Source of the DNA: Thermospira aquatica
GTDB taxonomy: Bacteria > Spirochaetota > Brevinematia > Brevinematales > Thermospiraceae
Direction of reading: 5' to 3'
Assembly (NCBI RefSeq): GCF_023525255.1
Contig: NZ_CP073355.1
Span: forward strand, 806,001-870,000
Length of the DNA: 64,000 nucleotides
The position numbers and the translations under genes are program-made. The first letter of the stretch is position 1. Every line of letters begins with the position of its first letter. The notes under the pieces are model-generated. The model saw nothing but the letters and a program-made list of their open reading frames with translations, did no database searches and was not told where the DNA came from. Of the stretch, positions 1-8,625 are shown in pieces.

Positions 1-1084
1 TTCTTCCCTGGAAAAAGTCTGGTTCAATAACTCCAACATTGGTAAGAGAGAGGTCATAGTCTTTGCGTGTATCAAAGCGAGGACGTTTGGAAAATCCGTG
101 GAGAAGAGCCTTTTCTAAATCTTTTCCCGCTCGATAATGAGAATAGAGAAAATCAGTGTTTTTATACTGAAGATCAAGATCCTGTTTGAAACGACGACAT
201 TTTTCCCAGAAGCTTTCTTTTCGAAGGAAGTCTACTGAAGTGCGTAACGTTCCATTGAGAAGTCCATATCCTCTCGGAAGGTGGTACTTTTTTCTCAGAT
301 CTACAGGACTGAGAACCGTTCGATAAGGGCGATGGTGGGCAAAGCCTCTCTCGTAAAAAGCCTGGAGGAAACTCACGCTAAGAGCGGCGTGAACGGAACT
401 ACCTTCTTCTTTTGCTTTTTGTTTGAGTTTTTGTGTTGTTTGGGTGTCAAGGATAGCGGTTTGTATGGTGTAGTGGAGTTCTTTTGGCCAGGAGGGCTGA
501 AAAAGGACTTCAAGGTTTTTTTTCAAAGTATCTGCCATGCTTCTTCGGGAGGAGGTGTACTGTTTTTCCCACTCGTGAGAGAAGTGGTTTTGTAAAAGGT
601 TTTCAATGTCGATACAGGGAGGAACTGGGGGCTTTTGATTCTGGAGGATGGCAAAAAGTATTTTTAGCCAGAGTAAGGCGGAAATACCATCAGCGAGGGC
701 ATGGTCAAAGTGAACGTAGAGAAGCTGGTTTTCGGTTTCTCTTTCGTAGAGAAAGACACGAAGGAGGGGCTCGTACGGATCGTCAAAGGGTCGGGGGAGT
801 TCCCGGGCGATGTTTTCCCAGGGATTGTTTGTTTTCTGGTAGAAAAGGGGAATAGGTTTGGTTTCTTCGGTGGTAAGAATTCCCCTTTTGTGGGGATAAA
901 GAATCACACGGGCAAGGGAAAAGGGGAAGACTTCACCAACTTTTTGAAGGGCAATTTTGAGTTCTTCGGGGTTTATGGGGGAGAGGAGTTCAACGGCAAA
1001 ACCAAAATTTATAGGGAGGGGAGTAAAGGTTCGTCTTGATGCGCGATAGATCCATTCTTCGATAGGAAAGAGTGTTCTTGTCAT
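1..1084 (-). CDS. Condensation/alcohol-acetyltransferase-type acyltransferase, C-terminus cut by window edge
   Basis: The minus strand is open without a stop from the ATG at 1084 to the window edge, giving 361 residues of a protein whose C-terminus lies outside. It reads MTRTLFPIEEW at the start and has HFDHALADG near residue 130, which contains the HxxxDG catalytic motif of the BAHD/condensation/WS-DGAT/PapA superfamily. Further on are SPVDLRKKY and SLTNVGVI, in the places where these enzymes have their DLR-like and SNLG/V segments. The family moves acyl groups from CoA or carrier-protein thioesters onto hydroxyls or amines; the substrate cannot be told here. The gene is monocistronic at its 5' end and diverges from the next gene. 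The fold assignment is fairly secure, the reaction is not. Confidence 0.72.
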   Translation of the reverse strand, partial: MTRTLFPIEEWIYRASRRTFTPLPINFGFAVELLSPINPEELKIALQKVGEVFPFSLARVILYPHKRGILTTEETKPIPLFYQKTNNPWENIARELPRPFDDPYEPLLRVFLYERETENQLLYVHFDHALADGISALLWLKILFAILQNQKPPVPPCIDIENLLQNHFSHEWEKQYTSSRRSMADTLKKNLEVLFQPSWPKELHYTIQTAILDTQTTQKLKQKAKEEGSSVHAALSVSFLQAFYERGFAHHRPYRTVLSPVDLRKKYHLPRGYGLLNGTLRTSVDFLRKESFWEKCRRFKQDLDLQYKNTDFLYSHYRAGKDLEKALLHGFSKRPRFDTRKDYDLSLTNVGVIEPDFFQGR

Positions 1085-1163
1085 AGGGCACCTTAAAATT
1101 TTTTTATTAATATAACTAAAAAATGCAAAAAAAGCAAAAGCAAAACCAGCAGAGAAAGAAAAT

Positions 1164-1192
1164 TTGCAAAAAATACGAGAATTATATACAAT
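1164..1192 (+). promoter_or_regulatory. Sigma70-type promoter for the membrane GGDEF-like gene
   Basis: TTGCAA, 17 bases, then TACAAT, about 38 bases ahead of the chosen start codon at 1231. Confidence 0.6.
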
Positions 1193-1230
1193 GTAATGGA
1201 AAATGAATGAAAGAAAATGTGGAGGGGAAT

Positions 1231-2529
1231 ATGTCGGCATTAAAAAAGTTGTGTTTTTTTCTCTTGTTTTCACTGGGAATCGTGACGGCTCTCATTGTTC
1301 TTTTCCCTTATGAACGGGTGTATATTCTGGGACTTTTTCTGGCATTTGTTGGTATGGGAACAGCGTATCTTTATGTAGTTGGGGCAACAAGTGCATTTGT
1401 AAATTTTGATTTTTTGTTTTTTTCCGCTCTGGGTTTGGCTGGTGTTCTTGTAGGAACGCTCTATGAGATTTTTTTCTTGACTGGAGCTCCCGCGTATGAT
1501 TTTCTTTATCCTCTTCATTTGGTGCTTTTTTCGTGGATGAGTCTCTGGCTGTTCTTTTCGGCTTTTTTTGTTTCACGACGATTGAAGTATCGCTGGCCTG
1601 TGGTTCTGATTTGGGGAGTTGCCATGGCGGGGCTTTTTCTTGTTCTTCAACAGTATGGTGGGAGGGTGTTGCCGTTTCTTAAGGGTGAGGTTATGCCACG
1701 AATAGTACAATGGGTTATTGGTATTGAGGGCTTAAGTCTGGTCACCCTTGGGTTGGTATTTTTTTGGAGACACCGGATGGCTCTTACGCTCTATGCCTCT
1801 CTGGTTTTATGGATAGTGTTTCGTATGATTGCAGGTGTTTTTTGGTTGAAAGCCTCTGTTGATATGGCAAATCCTTTGTGGTTTCAGTATATTCTCACCA
1901 TTGAATGGTTGGGGCTTCTTTTTGGATTGGATGGGGCGCTCTATAGTGGGATACATCAGCCTTTTCATAAACTTTCTCGACAGATTCAGATTTTAAATGA
2001 AGAAAAGATGCTTTCTTTGAGACTTGATAGGATAACCAGAACACTTAATGCGGATGCTTTTCAAGATATGGTTCGTTATGAAGTATTAAGACAGAAAAGG
2101 CAAAGATCGGATCTGGCGCTTCTTGCTATAGACGCGCTTATTACCATGAAAGATAATTCCCAATATAATTGTCCGGACAATGTGCTTGGGCTTTTGGCGG
2201 CTTCTTTTCGTGCAAATCTCAGGGCTCATGATGTTATTTCTCATTGGGGCGGCGGGAGGTTTACAATTCTTCTTCTGGACACGGATCTTGTAGGTGCCTG
2301 TACCGTGGCAAAGAAGATTCAGGAAGTTGTTTCGATGAGTGAGTATCTCTGCGGGAAAGATGAGGCAGAGGTGCAGCTTTTTATGGGGGCAGCCGTGTAT
2401 ATGGAAGGCATGGGGGTAGAGGATTTTCTTTCTCTTGCATTTCGAAACCTTTCTTTAGCCAGAGAAAAGAAGACCAACTCGGTGGTTACGGAAGGAATTT
2501 TTGAATCTCCAAAAGCAGAAGAATTATAA
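1231..2529 (+). CDS. Seven-or-so-TM protein with a degenerate GGDEF domain
   Basis: 432 residues. The start at 1231 (MSALKKLC) is preferred over an in-frame ATG 24 bases upstream because GGAGGGG lies 5 bases before it. Residues 1 to about 235 are a series of hydrophobic helices. After a short linker comes a C-terminal domain with the outline of a diguanylate cyclase: RLDRITRTLNADAFQ matches the usual DxLTxLxNRxxF entry and WGGGRFTILLL sits where WGGDEFxxLL is expected. The signature is therefore GGGRF, with the Asp and Glu that bind metal and catalyse lost. This points to a sensor or c-di-GMP/GTP-binding scaffold and not an active cyclase. What it senses is unknown. Confidence 0.75.
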   Translation: MSALKKLCFFLLFSLGIVTALIVLFPYERVYILGLFLAFVGMGTAYLYVVGATSAFVNFDFLFFSALGLAGVLVGTLYEIFFLTGAPAYDFLYPLHLVLFSWMSLWLFFSAFFVSRRLKYRWPVVLIWGVAMAGLFLVLQQYGGRVLPFLKGEVMPRIVQWVIGIEGLSLVTLGLVFFWRHRMALTLYASLVLWIVFRMIAGVFWLKASVDMANPLWFQYILTIEWLGLLFGLDGALYSGIHQPFHKLSRQIQILNEEKMLSLRLDRITRTLNADAFQDMVRYEVLRQKRQRSDLALLAIDALITMKDNSQYNCPDNVLGLLAASFRANLRAHDVISHWGGGRFTILLLDTDLVGACTVAKKIQEVVSMSEYLCGKDEAEVQLFMGAAVYMEGMGVEDFLSLAFRNLSLAREKKTNSVVTEGIFESPKAEEL

Positions 2530-2532
2530 GGT

Positions 2533-3852
2533 TTATAGGTTCTCTGCCCAGGTAATAAACGCCTGGGTGGAGAACTTTCTCTCGCAGCCTGATGCTGTCA
2601 TTGGTCTGATCTGGCCAATGATGGGGCGTTCACTAAAAGGACGATCGTGGAGTCCCCCTATGCTCCAGAGGATGCCAGTGTAGCCATTGGGGTCTCGTCC
2701 ATCCAGAAAATAATGGTCATTAAGGTATATGGCTTTTTCTAGAGCTTCTTCGGGAGTTGTTGACCATTCGAGGATTTTTTTGGCCCAGTACATGCGGAGA
2801 TATCCGTGAAGATACCCTGTCTTTTGCATGCTTTTTTGACAGGCATTCCAGAGTGGTTCATGGGTTTGGGCAGCTTCAAGCTCTTCGAGGGTGTAGAGAA
2901 AGGGTCGGGGATCCTCCCGATGTTTGTTGAGGCTTTTTTGAGCCCAGGCTGGTATACCGTCCCAGTTGTCATAATTTTTTTGGTAGAACACAAAGTTGTC
3001 AGACAGCTCTCTTCGGACGATGAGCTCTTCTAAGAAAGTGTTTTTGTTTTCCGGTGAGATAGTTTCCGCTTGAGAGATTTCATACGCTACTCTTTGGGGA
3101 GAAAGTTGGCCAAAGTGAAAGTAGGCGGAGAGCCGGGAGGTGGCGTTGGCAAGGGGGATGTTTTTTTCTTGGGCATAGCGATGGATACCATCAGAAAGGA
3201 AGGCAAGAAAGGTTTCCCATCCAGCTTTTTCTCCGGGAAGAGGAGAAAAAGGGGGAAGAGCAACGTGAGGTGGCCATTCGTTTGGGGGAAGCTGGATAGA
3301 ACAAGAATAGGGATGGAAAGAGATTTGAGGGATATCTGTGAGAAATTCTGGAAGAAGACGAAGAATTTTTGGACGGAAAGTTCGGGCACTAAACTCTTGT
3401 TTATCACTTGCTATCCAGCAGGGCACAATGTTGTGGGTATCGATCTCAAGCAACGGACACAAAAGAGCCCGGGAGACGATTGTTTTCCACTCGCGTTTGA
3501 TTCGCAAAGGATCAAAGTCATTCATTACCAGGGAGGGGTTTAAGGATTTGAGAAGGGGTATCAGGTTGTCTTCGATAGTCCCTCTTGAGAGGATGAAGGG
3601 GATGTTGTGGGCGAGAAGGGTTTGTTCTACCTCTTGAAGCCCCTGACAGAGGAAACTAAAATGCCAGCTTTGGGCGTGTAAAAAACTTTTTTGAAGATGG
3701 AAAACAACAACAAGGGGTTGACGCCGTTTTTCTGCCTCTTGTTGAGCATAGAGAAGTGCCCAATTGTCTTTTACTCTTTGGTCCCGACTCATCCAGTAAA
3801 TGACACATTTACCAGTGTCACTCTTGGAGGAAAGATAGCGCCCGCGTTTCAT
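2533..3852 (-). CDS. phr: Class II CPD photolyase
   Basis: 439 residues. It repairs cyclobutane pyrimidine dimers using FAD and visible light. The N-terminal segment VIYWMSRDQRVKDNWALLYA is typical of the class II (metazoan/archaeal/some bacterial) photolyases. The C-terminal FAD-binding half includes ELIVRRELSDNF, TGYLHGYLRMYWAKKILEW and NGYTGILWSIGG, all class II hallmarks. Length is usual for the class. It is the last gene of a minus-strand group with the GerMN and EIIA genes upstream (2-base gap), though the three have no obvious shared role. It converges with the upstream plus-strand gene, their stops only a few bases apart. Start chosen as the first in-frame ATG after the upstream stop. 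Confidence 0.95.
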   Translation of the reverse strand: MKRGRYLSSKSDTGKCVIYWMSRDQRVKDNWALLYAQQEAEKRRQPLVVVFHLQKSFLHAQSWHFSFLCQGLQEVEQTLLAHNIPFILSRGTIEDNLIPLLKSLNPSLVMNDFDPLRIKREWKTIVSRALLCPLLEIDTHNIVPCWIASDKQEFSARTFRPKILRLLPEFLTDIPQISFHPYSCSIQLPPNEWPPHVALPPFSPLPGEKAGWETFLAFLSDGIHRYAQEKNIPLANATSRLSAYFHFGQLSPQRVAYEISQAETISPENKNTFLEELIVRRELSDNFVFYQKNYDNWDGIPAWAQKSLNKHREDPRPFLYTLEELEAAQTHEPLWNACQKSMQKTGYLHGYLRMYWAKKILEWSTTPEEALEKAIYLNDHYFLDGRDPNGYTGILWSIGGLHDRPFSERPIIGQIRPMTASGCERKFSTQAFITWAENL

Positions 3853-3854
3853 CC

Positions 3855-4499
3855 TTAGTAAGGGATTTCAAAAGGTTCTTTGGGGGGAAGAACAGGTTGA
3901 GGAATAGGAAAACCTTCTCCTCCAAGGTAACGGAGAGGCTTTCCTTCGACATAAAAATAGACACCTTTGATAGTAGGGAACTGGCACACTGTAAGAACGA
4001 TCTGATAAAGCTGGAGTTTGTATCCCTGGATACCATAGGCATTGTAGGTGAATTCTTCACTCAAATCAATGTAGGCATAGTTGTCTTTGATCCAGGCCTG
4101 ACGTATTCTGGTATCGGGCGGAATGAGATTGAGATCATTATCATCCGTAGCATGGATGAGTGCTTCGAGGGCTGCTTGCATGGGTGTTGTTGTTTCGGTG
4201 ATGGTTATAGAGTATGGTACGAGGCGCACGCCCTTTTCAAGTTGTCTGGCAAGATAGATTTTTATGGTTTTTGATTCTTTCTCTTTTTCAGGCAAATTTG
4301 ACGAAGAGGGTTTTTCTTGAGAAAGGGGTGGCTTGGGTGTTTTTTGAGGGGAGGAGGGTTGAATTCCCTTAACATCGATAACGAGATTACCTGAAAAAAC
4401 CAAAACAAGGGCAAGAAGCGCGCCGGTTAACAACCAGAGAAGGGGAAGGTATTTTGAGGATTTTCTTTTTCGACGGGAGCGTTTTTTTGTCTCTGCCAT
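3855..4499 (-). CDS. Membrane-anchored GerMN domain protein
   Basis: 214 residues. A basic N-terminus (residues 1-17, KKRSRRKRK) precedes one transmembrane helix (about 18-38), then a Pro/Ser/Lys-rich linker to about 75 and a GerMN domain to the end. In the domain, TPMQAALEALIHATDD, AWIKDNYAYIDLSEEF and VYFYVEGKPLRYLGG follow the family pattern. GerMN domains occur in spore germination GerM and in many non-sporulating bacteria, where they sit outside the membrane near peptidoglycan. Function here is inferred only as an envelope role. The upstream EIIA gene ends 2 bases before it, so the two are co-transcribed. Confidence 0.8.
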   Translation of the reverse strand: MAETKKRSRRKRKSSKYLPLLWLLTGALLALVLVFSGNLVIDVKGIQPSSPQKTPKPPLSQEKPSSSNLPEKEKESKTIKIYLARQLEKGVRLVPYSITITETTTPMQAALEALIHATDDNDLNLIPPDTRIRQAWIKDNYAYIDLSEEFTYNAYGIQGYKLQLYQIVLTVCQFPTIKGVYFYVEGKPLRYLGGEGFPIPQPVLPPKEPFEIPY

Positions 4500-4500
4500 A

Positions 4501-4968
4501 CTACTTGTGGCACTCTGCTTCCTTCTGAATGATGAGCTGGTAGAGCTCGTGGGGGGTCTTTACATTTTTGAGAGATTGAACGATGTCGGTTTTTTCGTAA
4601 ATCTCTACAATAATTCTCAAGATCTCAAGTTGTTGTTGAGGGCTGTATTCATCGGAGGTTAATACTGCCAGAAAGAGGTTAGAGGGTTGTTTATCATACG
4701 CCTCAAAATCTCGTCCTTCGGGTTCGTAGACAAAAATGATATGAAGATCCTTGATGTTAGAGCTTCGACCATGGGGAATAGCCAGACCGTTTCCCAGACC
4801 GGTGGAACCTTTTCTTTCCCTTTCCACCATAGCCTTGTAGGCCTCTTTTCTATCGATCCCATGAATCTCCTCAAAGAGCTGGGCGAGTTCTTCAAATATC
4901 TCATTTTTTTTGGTTGCTTTAAGCCCTATACGTACAAAACGCTCTTCAAGTATGTCACGAAATAACAT
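4501..4968 (-). CDS. PTS EIIA type-2 / PtsN-like regulatory protein
   Basis: 155 residues when started at 4968, where AAAAGGAGG lies just upstream; a longer in-frame reading back to 5037 has no ribosome site and runs over the promoter. It is a single EIIA(Fru/Ntr)-type domain: GSTGLGNGLAIPHGR carries the phosphorylatable His, and QQQLEILRIIVEIY matches the C-terminal helix. No EIIB or EIIC is nearby, which favours a regulatory (nitrogen/potassium-type) phosphocarrier and not sugar uptake. It is the promoter-proximal gene of the EIIA-GerMN-phr group. Confidence 0.87.
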   Translation of the reverse strand: MLFRDILEERFVRIGLKATKKNEIFEELAQLFEEIHGIDRKEAYKAMVERERKGSTGLGNGLAIPHGRSSNIKDLHIIFVYEPEGRDFEAYDKQPSNLFLAVLTSDEYSPQQQLEILRIIVEIYEKTDIVQSLKNVKTPHELYQLIIQKEAECHK

Positions 4969-5008
4969 ATAGCCTCCTTTTCTCAAAACGACCACTCTTA
5001 TGAATGTT

Positions 5009-5037
5009 ATTATATACCCATTTGAGAAAAAAAACAA
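5009..5037 (-). promoter_or_regulatory. Promoter of the EIIA-GerMN-phr group
   Basis: On the minus strand TTGTTT (5037-5032), 17 bases, TATAAT (5014-5009), about 40 bases before the EIIA start at 4968. Confidence 0.65.
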
Positions 5038-5138
5038 GTTTTTAGAGGGATAAAAAATTTTTTTTGTTGGGTATTTTTACCTTTGAAGTCTGAAAAGGGG
5101 ATGCTTTCTGGTTTTTCGAGTAATATGGAAAAATAGCC

Positions 5139-5963
5139 CTAAAAAGCTTCTTTTTTTGAAAAAAAGTGGATCTTTGCATAGCGCTTGAGTTCTGCAGGGT
5201 TGGATGATTTCATATGAAAAAAGAGTTCTCTTGCTTCTGGACCCGATCCGCGAGGAAGTTTGAGGGGTTGTTGTGTAAACCAGTTTAAAAAGATCTTTTT
5301 AGCTACAAGGGAAGCTGCACCAACAGCCGGGTATTTTTCAGCCCCTGTTTCGAAAAGAAACTTTCCTGGAGCTACGGAGGAAAGCGTATGTTGTGTGTGT
5401 TTATCCTGGGCATAGGCGTCTACGATCACCTCGTCCCAGCTGCTTTTAAATCTCTTGAGGAGATCCTTATAGCCGAGAGTGAGAATCGTATTTACATTTG
5501 GGTAGTTTTCGTACAGTTGATTGTAAGCCTCTGGTTCTAGAATAAATGTCTCCACCTGGCAGAGAGAAAGGATTTGATCGTACCATTGATGGAGTTGTTT
5601 TTCGGAGGCTTTTTTGCTTTCTGTTATCCCAAGCATCTGGAGTTGAGAGAAATTCTCTTTAGGAACTCCTACAGCCACCAGTACTAGAGGTCCAAAGACC
5701 TCTCCTTTTCCACATTCATCACAACCAAGCTGTGAGAGGCTTTCGCTCATCCAGGAGGAGAGAAACGGGAGAAAACCTTGTATTTTTTCTTCGCTTCCTT
5801 GAATAACGAGTCTTCCACTATTGTAGAACGAAAGAACAATGCCATTATGAGATGCTTGCCAGAAGCCGTATTGAAGAGGGCGAAAGGTATAGCCTTTTTC
5901 TTCCAGGGCATCTCGAAGGTTTTTTTCTTTTTCAAGGGGGAACTGAAGGGCATGGGTAGCCAT
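5139..5963 (-). CDS. rnhC: Ribonuclease HIII
   Basis: 274 residues. Cleaves RNA in RNA/DNA hybrids. Residues 1 to about 75 match the TBP-like substrate-binding domain that separates RNase HIII from HII. The catalytic domain begins with GCDECGKGEVFGPLVLVAVG, containing the Asp-Glu pair of the active site, followed by ITESKK, VIVDAYAQ (third acidic residue) and EKYPAVGAASLVAKKIF. Its ATG overlaps the stop of the SufB/D gene (TAATG), so it is the last gene of the sufC-sufB/D-rnhC group. It may have been placed there only for expression. Confidence 0.9.
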   Translation of the reverse strand: MATHALQFPLEKEKNLRDALEEKGYTFRPLQYGFWQASHNGIVLSFYNSGRLVIQGSEEKIQGFLPFLSSWMSESLSQLGCDECGKGEVFGPLVLVAVGVPKENFSQLQMLGITESKKASEKQLHQWYDQILSLCQVETFILEPEAYNQLYENYPNVNTILTLGYKDLLKRFKSSWDEVIVDAYAQDKHTQHTLSSVAPGKFLFETGAEKYPAVGAASLVAKKIFLNWFTQQPLKLPRGSGPEARELFFHMKSSNPAELKRYAKIHFFSKKEAF

Positions 5964-7051
5964 TAGAGTCCGCCTTGTTCTAAAAGCTTCAAGACCTGAT
6001 CAACCCTGGGTCTCAAATGGGATGGCAATCGGAAGGTATCCACATCCAAAAAGCCTTTTACAATCATTGCTTTGGCTTCTGATTCAGAGAGTCCCCGGCT
6101 CATGAGGTAGAGAAGCTCTTCTTGCGCTATTTTTCCTACGGCTGCCTCGTGAGTCAGGGAGACATTTGCTACCTTGGTTTCTAGCACAGGAATAGCCTGA
6201 ATGAGTCCACCATCAGAAAGCAGGAGAGAGTCGCATTCTACATGCCCTTTGACGTCTTCGGCTTGAGCTACCAGGTCTCCGCGTGCAATAACGGTTCCGC
6301 CATGGGTAACACTCCGACTTATGACTTCTCCATGGGTTTGGGGTGCTTCAAAAACGATCCTTGCCCCTGTATCGTAGTACGCACCCTCGGGAGCGTAGAT
6401 AAGGGAGTTAAATGATACGGAGGCTTTTTGGCCCCGGAGATAGGCTGTAGGCATACTCTGGAGGTGTTTGACGGCTTTGAGAGAAATATAGTTTGAGATA
6501 AACTGGGCATTTTCAGCCACCGAAATCGCTGTTCGGGGTCTTACCTCGACATTATCTGCCCACTCATGGATCATGGTATAGTTGAGTTTGGAGCCAGGAG
6601 AGAGAAATATCTCGGTGATGCCAATATGGCTTGCTGTTTTGACATAATGGGCGGTAGCACAACCGGTAAAGAGATAGATCTCTGCGTCTTCTTCCAAAAC
6701 GACGATGTTATGAACGGTTTGAACAAATTTTTCCATGTTGATGAAAAGACAGGTCTGGATAGGTTTGGAGGATTTTACCCCTTTGGCGACATGGATGAAA
6801 TATCCCGAGAGACTTTCTTCGTTTGCGGCAAGCTGTGTGTATTCATCCTTGTTTTTAGCAATCAGACTCCACATTTTTTCCTTTACCCAGGGAAATTCTT
6901 TCACAGCCATGAACATGGGGAGAATGGTTATGCCCTTTTCGACTGAAGCAAACTCCTCCACATGGTCATTCACCACCGCCAGCTTGACATCACTGTCGCC
7001 TGTATAACCAACCTTTTGTGTGTCCTGAAGAAGATCTTTTTCGAGAGCCAT
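5963..7051 (-). CDS. SufB/SufD-type Fe-S cluster scaffold protein
   Basis: 362 residues. A scaffold that partners the SufC ATPase in building Fe-S clusters. The right-handed beta-helix core occupies roughly residues 100-300 and the C-terminal helical part holds LTHEAAVGKIAQEELLYLMS followed by RGLSESEAKAMIVKGF. Cys273 in VECDSLLLSDGG lies where E. coli SufB has its essential Cys, and His301 in LTHEAA where SufD has its essential His, so one protein carries both. It is shorter than typical SufB (about 480) and SufD (about 420). No second SufB/D paralogue and no SufS, SufU or SufE is present. The 3-base gap to sufC indicates one transcript. Confidence 0.88.
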   Translation of the reverse strand: MALEKDLLQDTQKVGYTGDSDVKLAVVNDHVEEFASVEKGITILPMFMAVKEFPWVKEKMWSLIAKNKDEYTQLAANEESLSGYFIHVAKGVKSSKPIQTCLFINMEKFVQTVHNIVVLEEDAEIYLFTGCATAHYVKTASHIGITEIFLSPGSKLNYTMIHEWADNVEVRPRTAISVAENAQFISNYISLKAVKHLQSMPTAYLRGQKASVSFNSLIYAPEGAYYDTGARIVFEAPQTHGEVISRSVTHGGTVIARGDLVAQAEDVKGHVECDSLLLSDGGLIQAIPVLETKVANVSLTHEAAVGKIAQEELLYLMSRGLSESEAKAMIVKGFLDVDTFRLPSHLRPRVDQVLKLLEQGGL

Positions 7052-7054
7052 AGC

Positions 7055-7810
7055 CTACTCCTTATTTTTTGAAAGCTCACATGTTTCACAGAATTGGAAT
7101 CCGTTGATTTCGATGAGTCTTAAGAGTTCATAAGGGTTGTTTTCACACTGTATTTGCCCGTCAACCAAGACATATCCCCAATCCGCTGCCAGATAATCAA
7201 GAATATAGCCGGTGTGGGTTATGATGAAGGCTGATTTGGTGCGTTTTTCCCTGGCTCCACGGTGAAGAATATTACGTATAGCCTCACCAATAGTTTTCAT
7301 ATTTTCTATGTCTACGCCGGATTCTGGTTCATCGAGAAGGATGAGATCCGGGTTTTGTGCTGAGAGTTGAAGGATCTCTGAGCGTTTTCGTTCTCCTCCA
7401 GAAAAACCATGGTTGACATCACGATGGAGATAGCTTTCCATGGAGAGTTCTCGGCTGGCATCTTCGAGAACAAATTCAGGGTAGAAACGTGAAGCTATTT
7501 CACTTACAAGGTTTTCTAGTTTGAGTCCTTTAATTGCGGGAGGAGATTGAAAGGCTATTCCCATTCCGAGAGCTGATCTTTCCGAAGGAGAACTGTGGGT
7601 AATATCCTTTCCCTTAAAGAGAATCTGGCCTTCTTCTATCCTGTACTGGGGGAAACCCATCAAGGTAAGCATGAGGGAGGATTTTCCTGAACCATTGGGG
7701 CCAAATAAGACATGCGTTTGTCCCTCGGGAATGGAGAGAGAAATATCTTTGAGAAGAAGTTTGTTTTCTACAGAAACACTCAGGTGACGAATTTCCAGGA
7801 TTGGCTGCAT
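7055..7810 (-). CDS. sufC: SufC-type ATPase
   Basis: 251 residues. Cytoplasmic ABC-fold ATPase of the SUF system. Walker A is GPNGSGKSS, the signature is GFSGGERKRSEI, Walker B LILLDEPESGVD, and the H-loop is in IITHTGYILDY. The DEPESGVD form and the short length are characteristic of SufC as opposed to transport ATPases. First gene of the sufC-sufB/D-rnhC transcript. The ATG at 7810 is preceded by AAAAAAGGAG. Confidence 0.94.
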   Translation of the reverse strand: MQPILEIRHLSVSVENKLLLKDISLSIPEGQTHVLFGPNGSGKSSLMLTLMGFPQYRIEEGQILFKGKDITHSSPSERSALGMGIAFQSPPAIKGLKLENLVSEIASRFYPEFVLEDASRELSMESYLHRDVNHGFSGGERKRSEILQLSAQNPDLILLDEPESGVDIENMKTIGEAIRNILHRGAREKRTKSAFIITHTGYILDYLAADWGYVLVDGQIQCENNPYELLRLIEINGFQFCETCELSKNKE

Positions 7811-7833
7811 AAAAACTCCTTTTTTGTTTTCAT

Positions 7834-7862
7834 AATATAAACTACAAATGAGAAAACGTCAA
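7834..7862 (-). promoter_or_regulatory. Promoter of the suf group
   Basis: Minus strand TTGACG (7862-7857), 17 bases, TATATT (7839-7834), 23 bases before the sufC start. No IscR- or Fur-like palindrome was noticed. Confidence 0.6.
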
Positions 7863-7863
7863 A

Positions 7864-8619
7864 CTATGTTTTTTTTAAAGCCCACATGATAACCTCCTGG
7901 GCACAAAGAAGTCCCGCCGCCATTACCGTTGTTGCAAGGCTTCCCCGGGGGATTCGCTGTCTTCCCCTTTCATAGAAGTTTTCTTCCTGGATATATGAGG
8001 CTATACCCTGTCCCTCTTTCACCATCTCGGTAGAGTATACCACGGGGATATGTCGGGGATCTATCCCTATTCTTCTGAGTCTCTGACGGACCTTGCGAGA
8101 GAGGGGACAACCTTTAACATCGGAGAGTTTTCCTATTCGAAAACTCGAAGCATCAAATCTGGCAGCGGCTCCCATCGAGGAAATAAAGGGGATATTCTTG
8201 TGCATGAGGGTGGAGATGAGCTGAACTTTTGGGTTAAGGCTGTCAATGGCATCGATAACAAAATCTACAGGGTAAGATTGGAGAATTGAGATTATCTGAC
8301 TATCCGCAAATCCTTGAATGGGTATGACGGTGGCTTCGGGATTGATACTAAGAATCCGTTCTTTGGCAATAGTTGTTTTTGGTTTTCCAAGACTTTCTCT
8401 TGTCGCGAGGATCTGTCTATTGAGATTGGTGGGGTGGAAAACATCACAGTCTACTACCACAAAGTATCCCACCCCGCTCCTTGCAAGAGCTTCAAGGGCC
8501 ATTCCTCCTACGCCTCCCACACCGCATGCCATCACCCGAAGGGATGCCAGACGATGAAGACCCTCAGCACCAATGAGAGACTCTGTACGGAACAACCAGT
8601 TTTCTTTCAATGTTTCCAT
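7864..8619 (-). CDS. tcdA: tRNA threonylcarbamoyladenosine dehydratase, ThiF/E1 family
   Basis: 251 residues. TcdA (CsdL/YgdL) cyclises the t6A base at position 37 of ANN-decoding tRNAs with ATP. The opening LFRTESLIGAEGLHRL, the nucleotide-binding VMACGVGGVGGMALEALARS, DVFHPTNLNRQI and SMGAAARFDAS are the family pattern, and a single ThiF domain with this length fits TcdA better than MoeB or ThiF. It is not a SagC-type cyclodehydratase. The start ATG at 8619 has no ribosome-binding site and sits only 6 bases downstream of its -10 box, see findings. Confidence 0.9.
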   Translation of the reverse strand: METLKENWLFRTESLIGAEGLHRLASLRVMACGVGGVGGMALEALARSGVGYFVVVDCDVFHPTNLNRQILATRESLGKPKTTIAKERILSINPEATVIPIQGFADSQIISILQSYPVDFVIDAIDSLNPKVQLISTLMHKNIPFISSMGAAARFDASSFRIGKLSDVKGCPLSRKVRQRLRRIGIDPRHIPVVYSTEMVKEGQGIASYIQEENFYERGRQRIPRGSLATTVMAAGLLCAQEVIMWALKKT

Positions 8620-8625
8620 GCGTAT

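Noticed and set aside
7864-8619. ThiF-family gene considered as a SagC-like cyclodehydratase partner for the peptide
   Set aside because: Motifs and single-domain length are those of TcdA, and it is 50 kb from the peptide operon.
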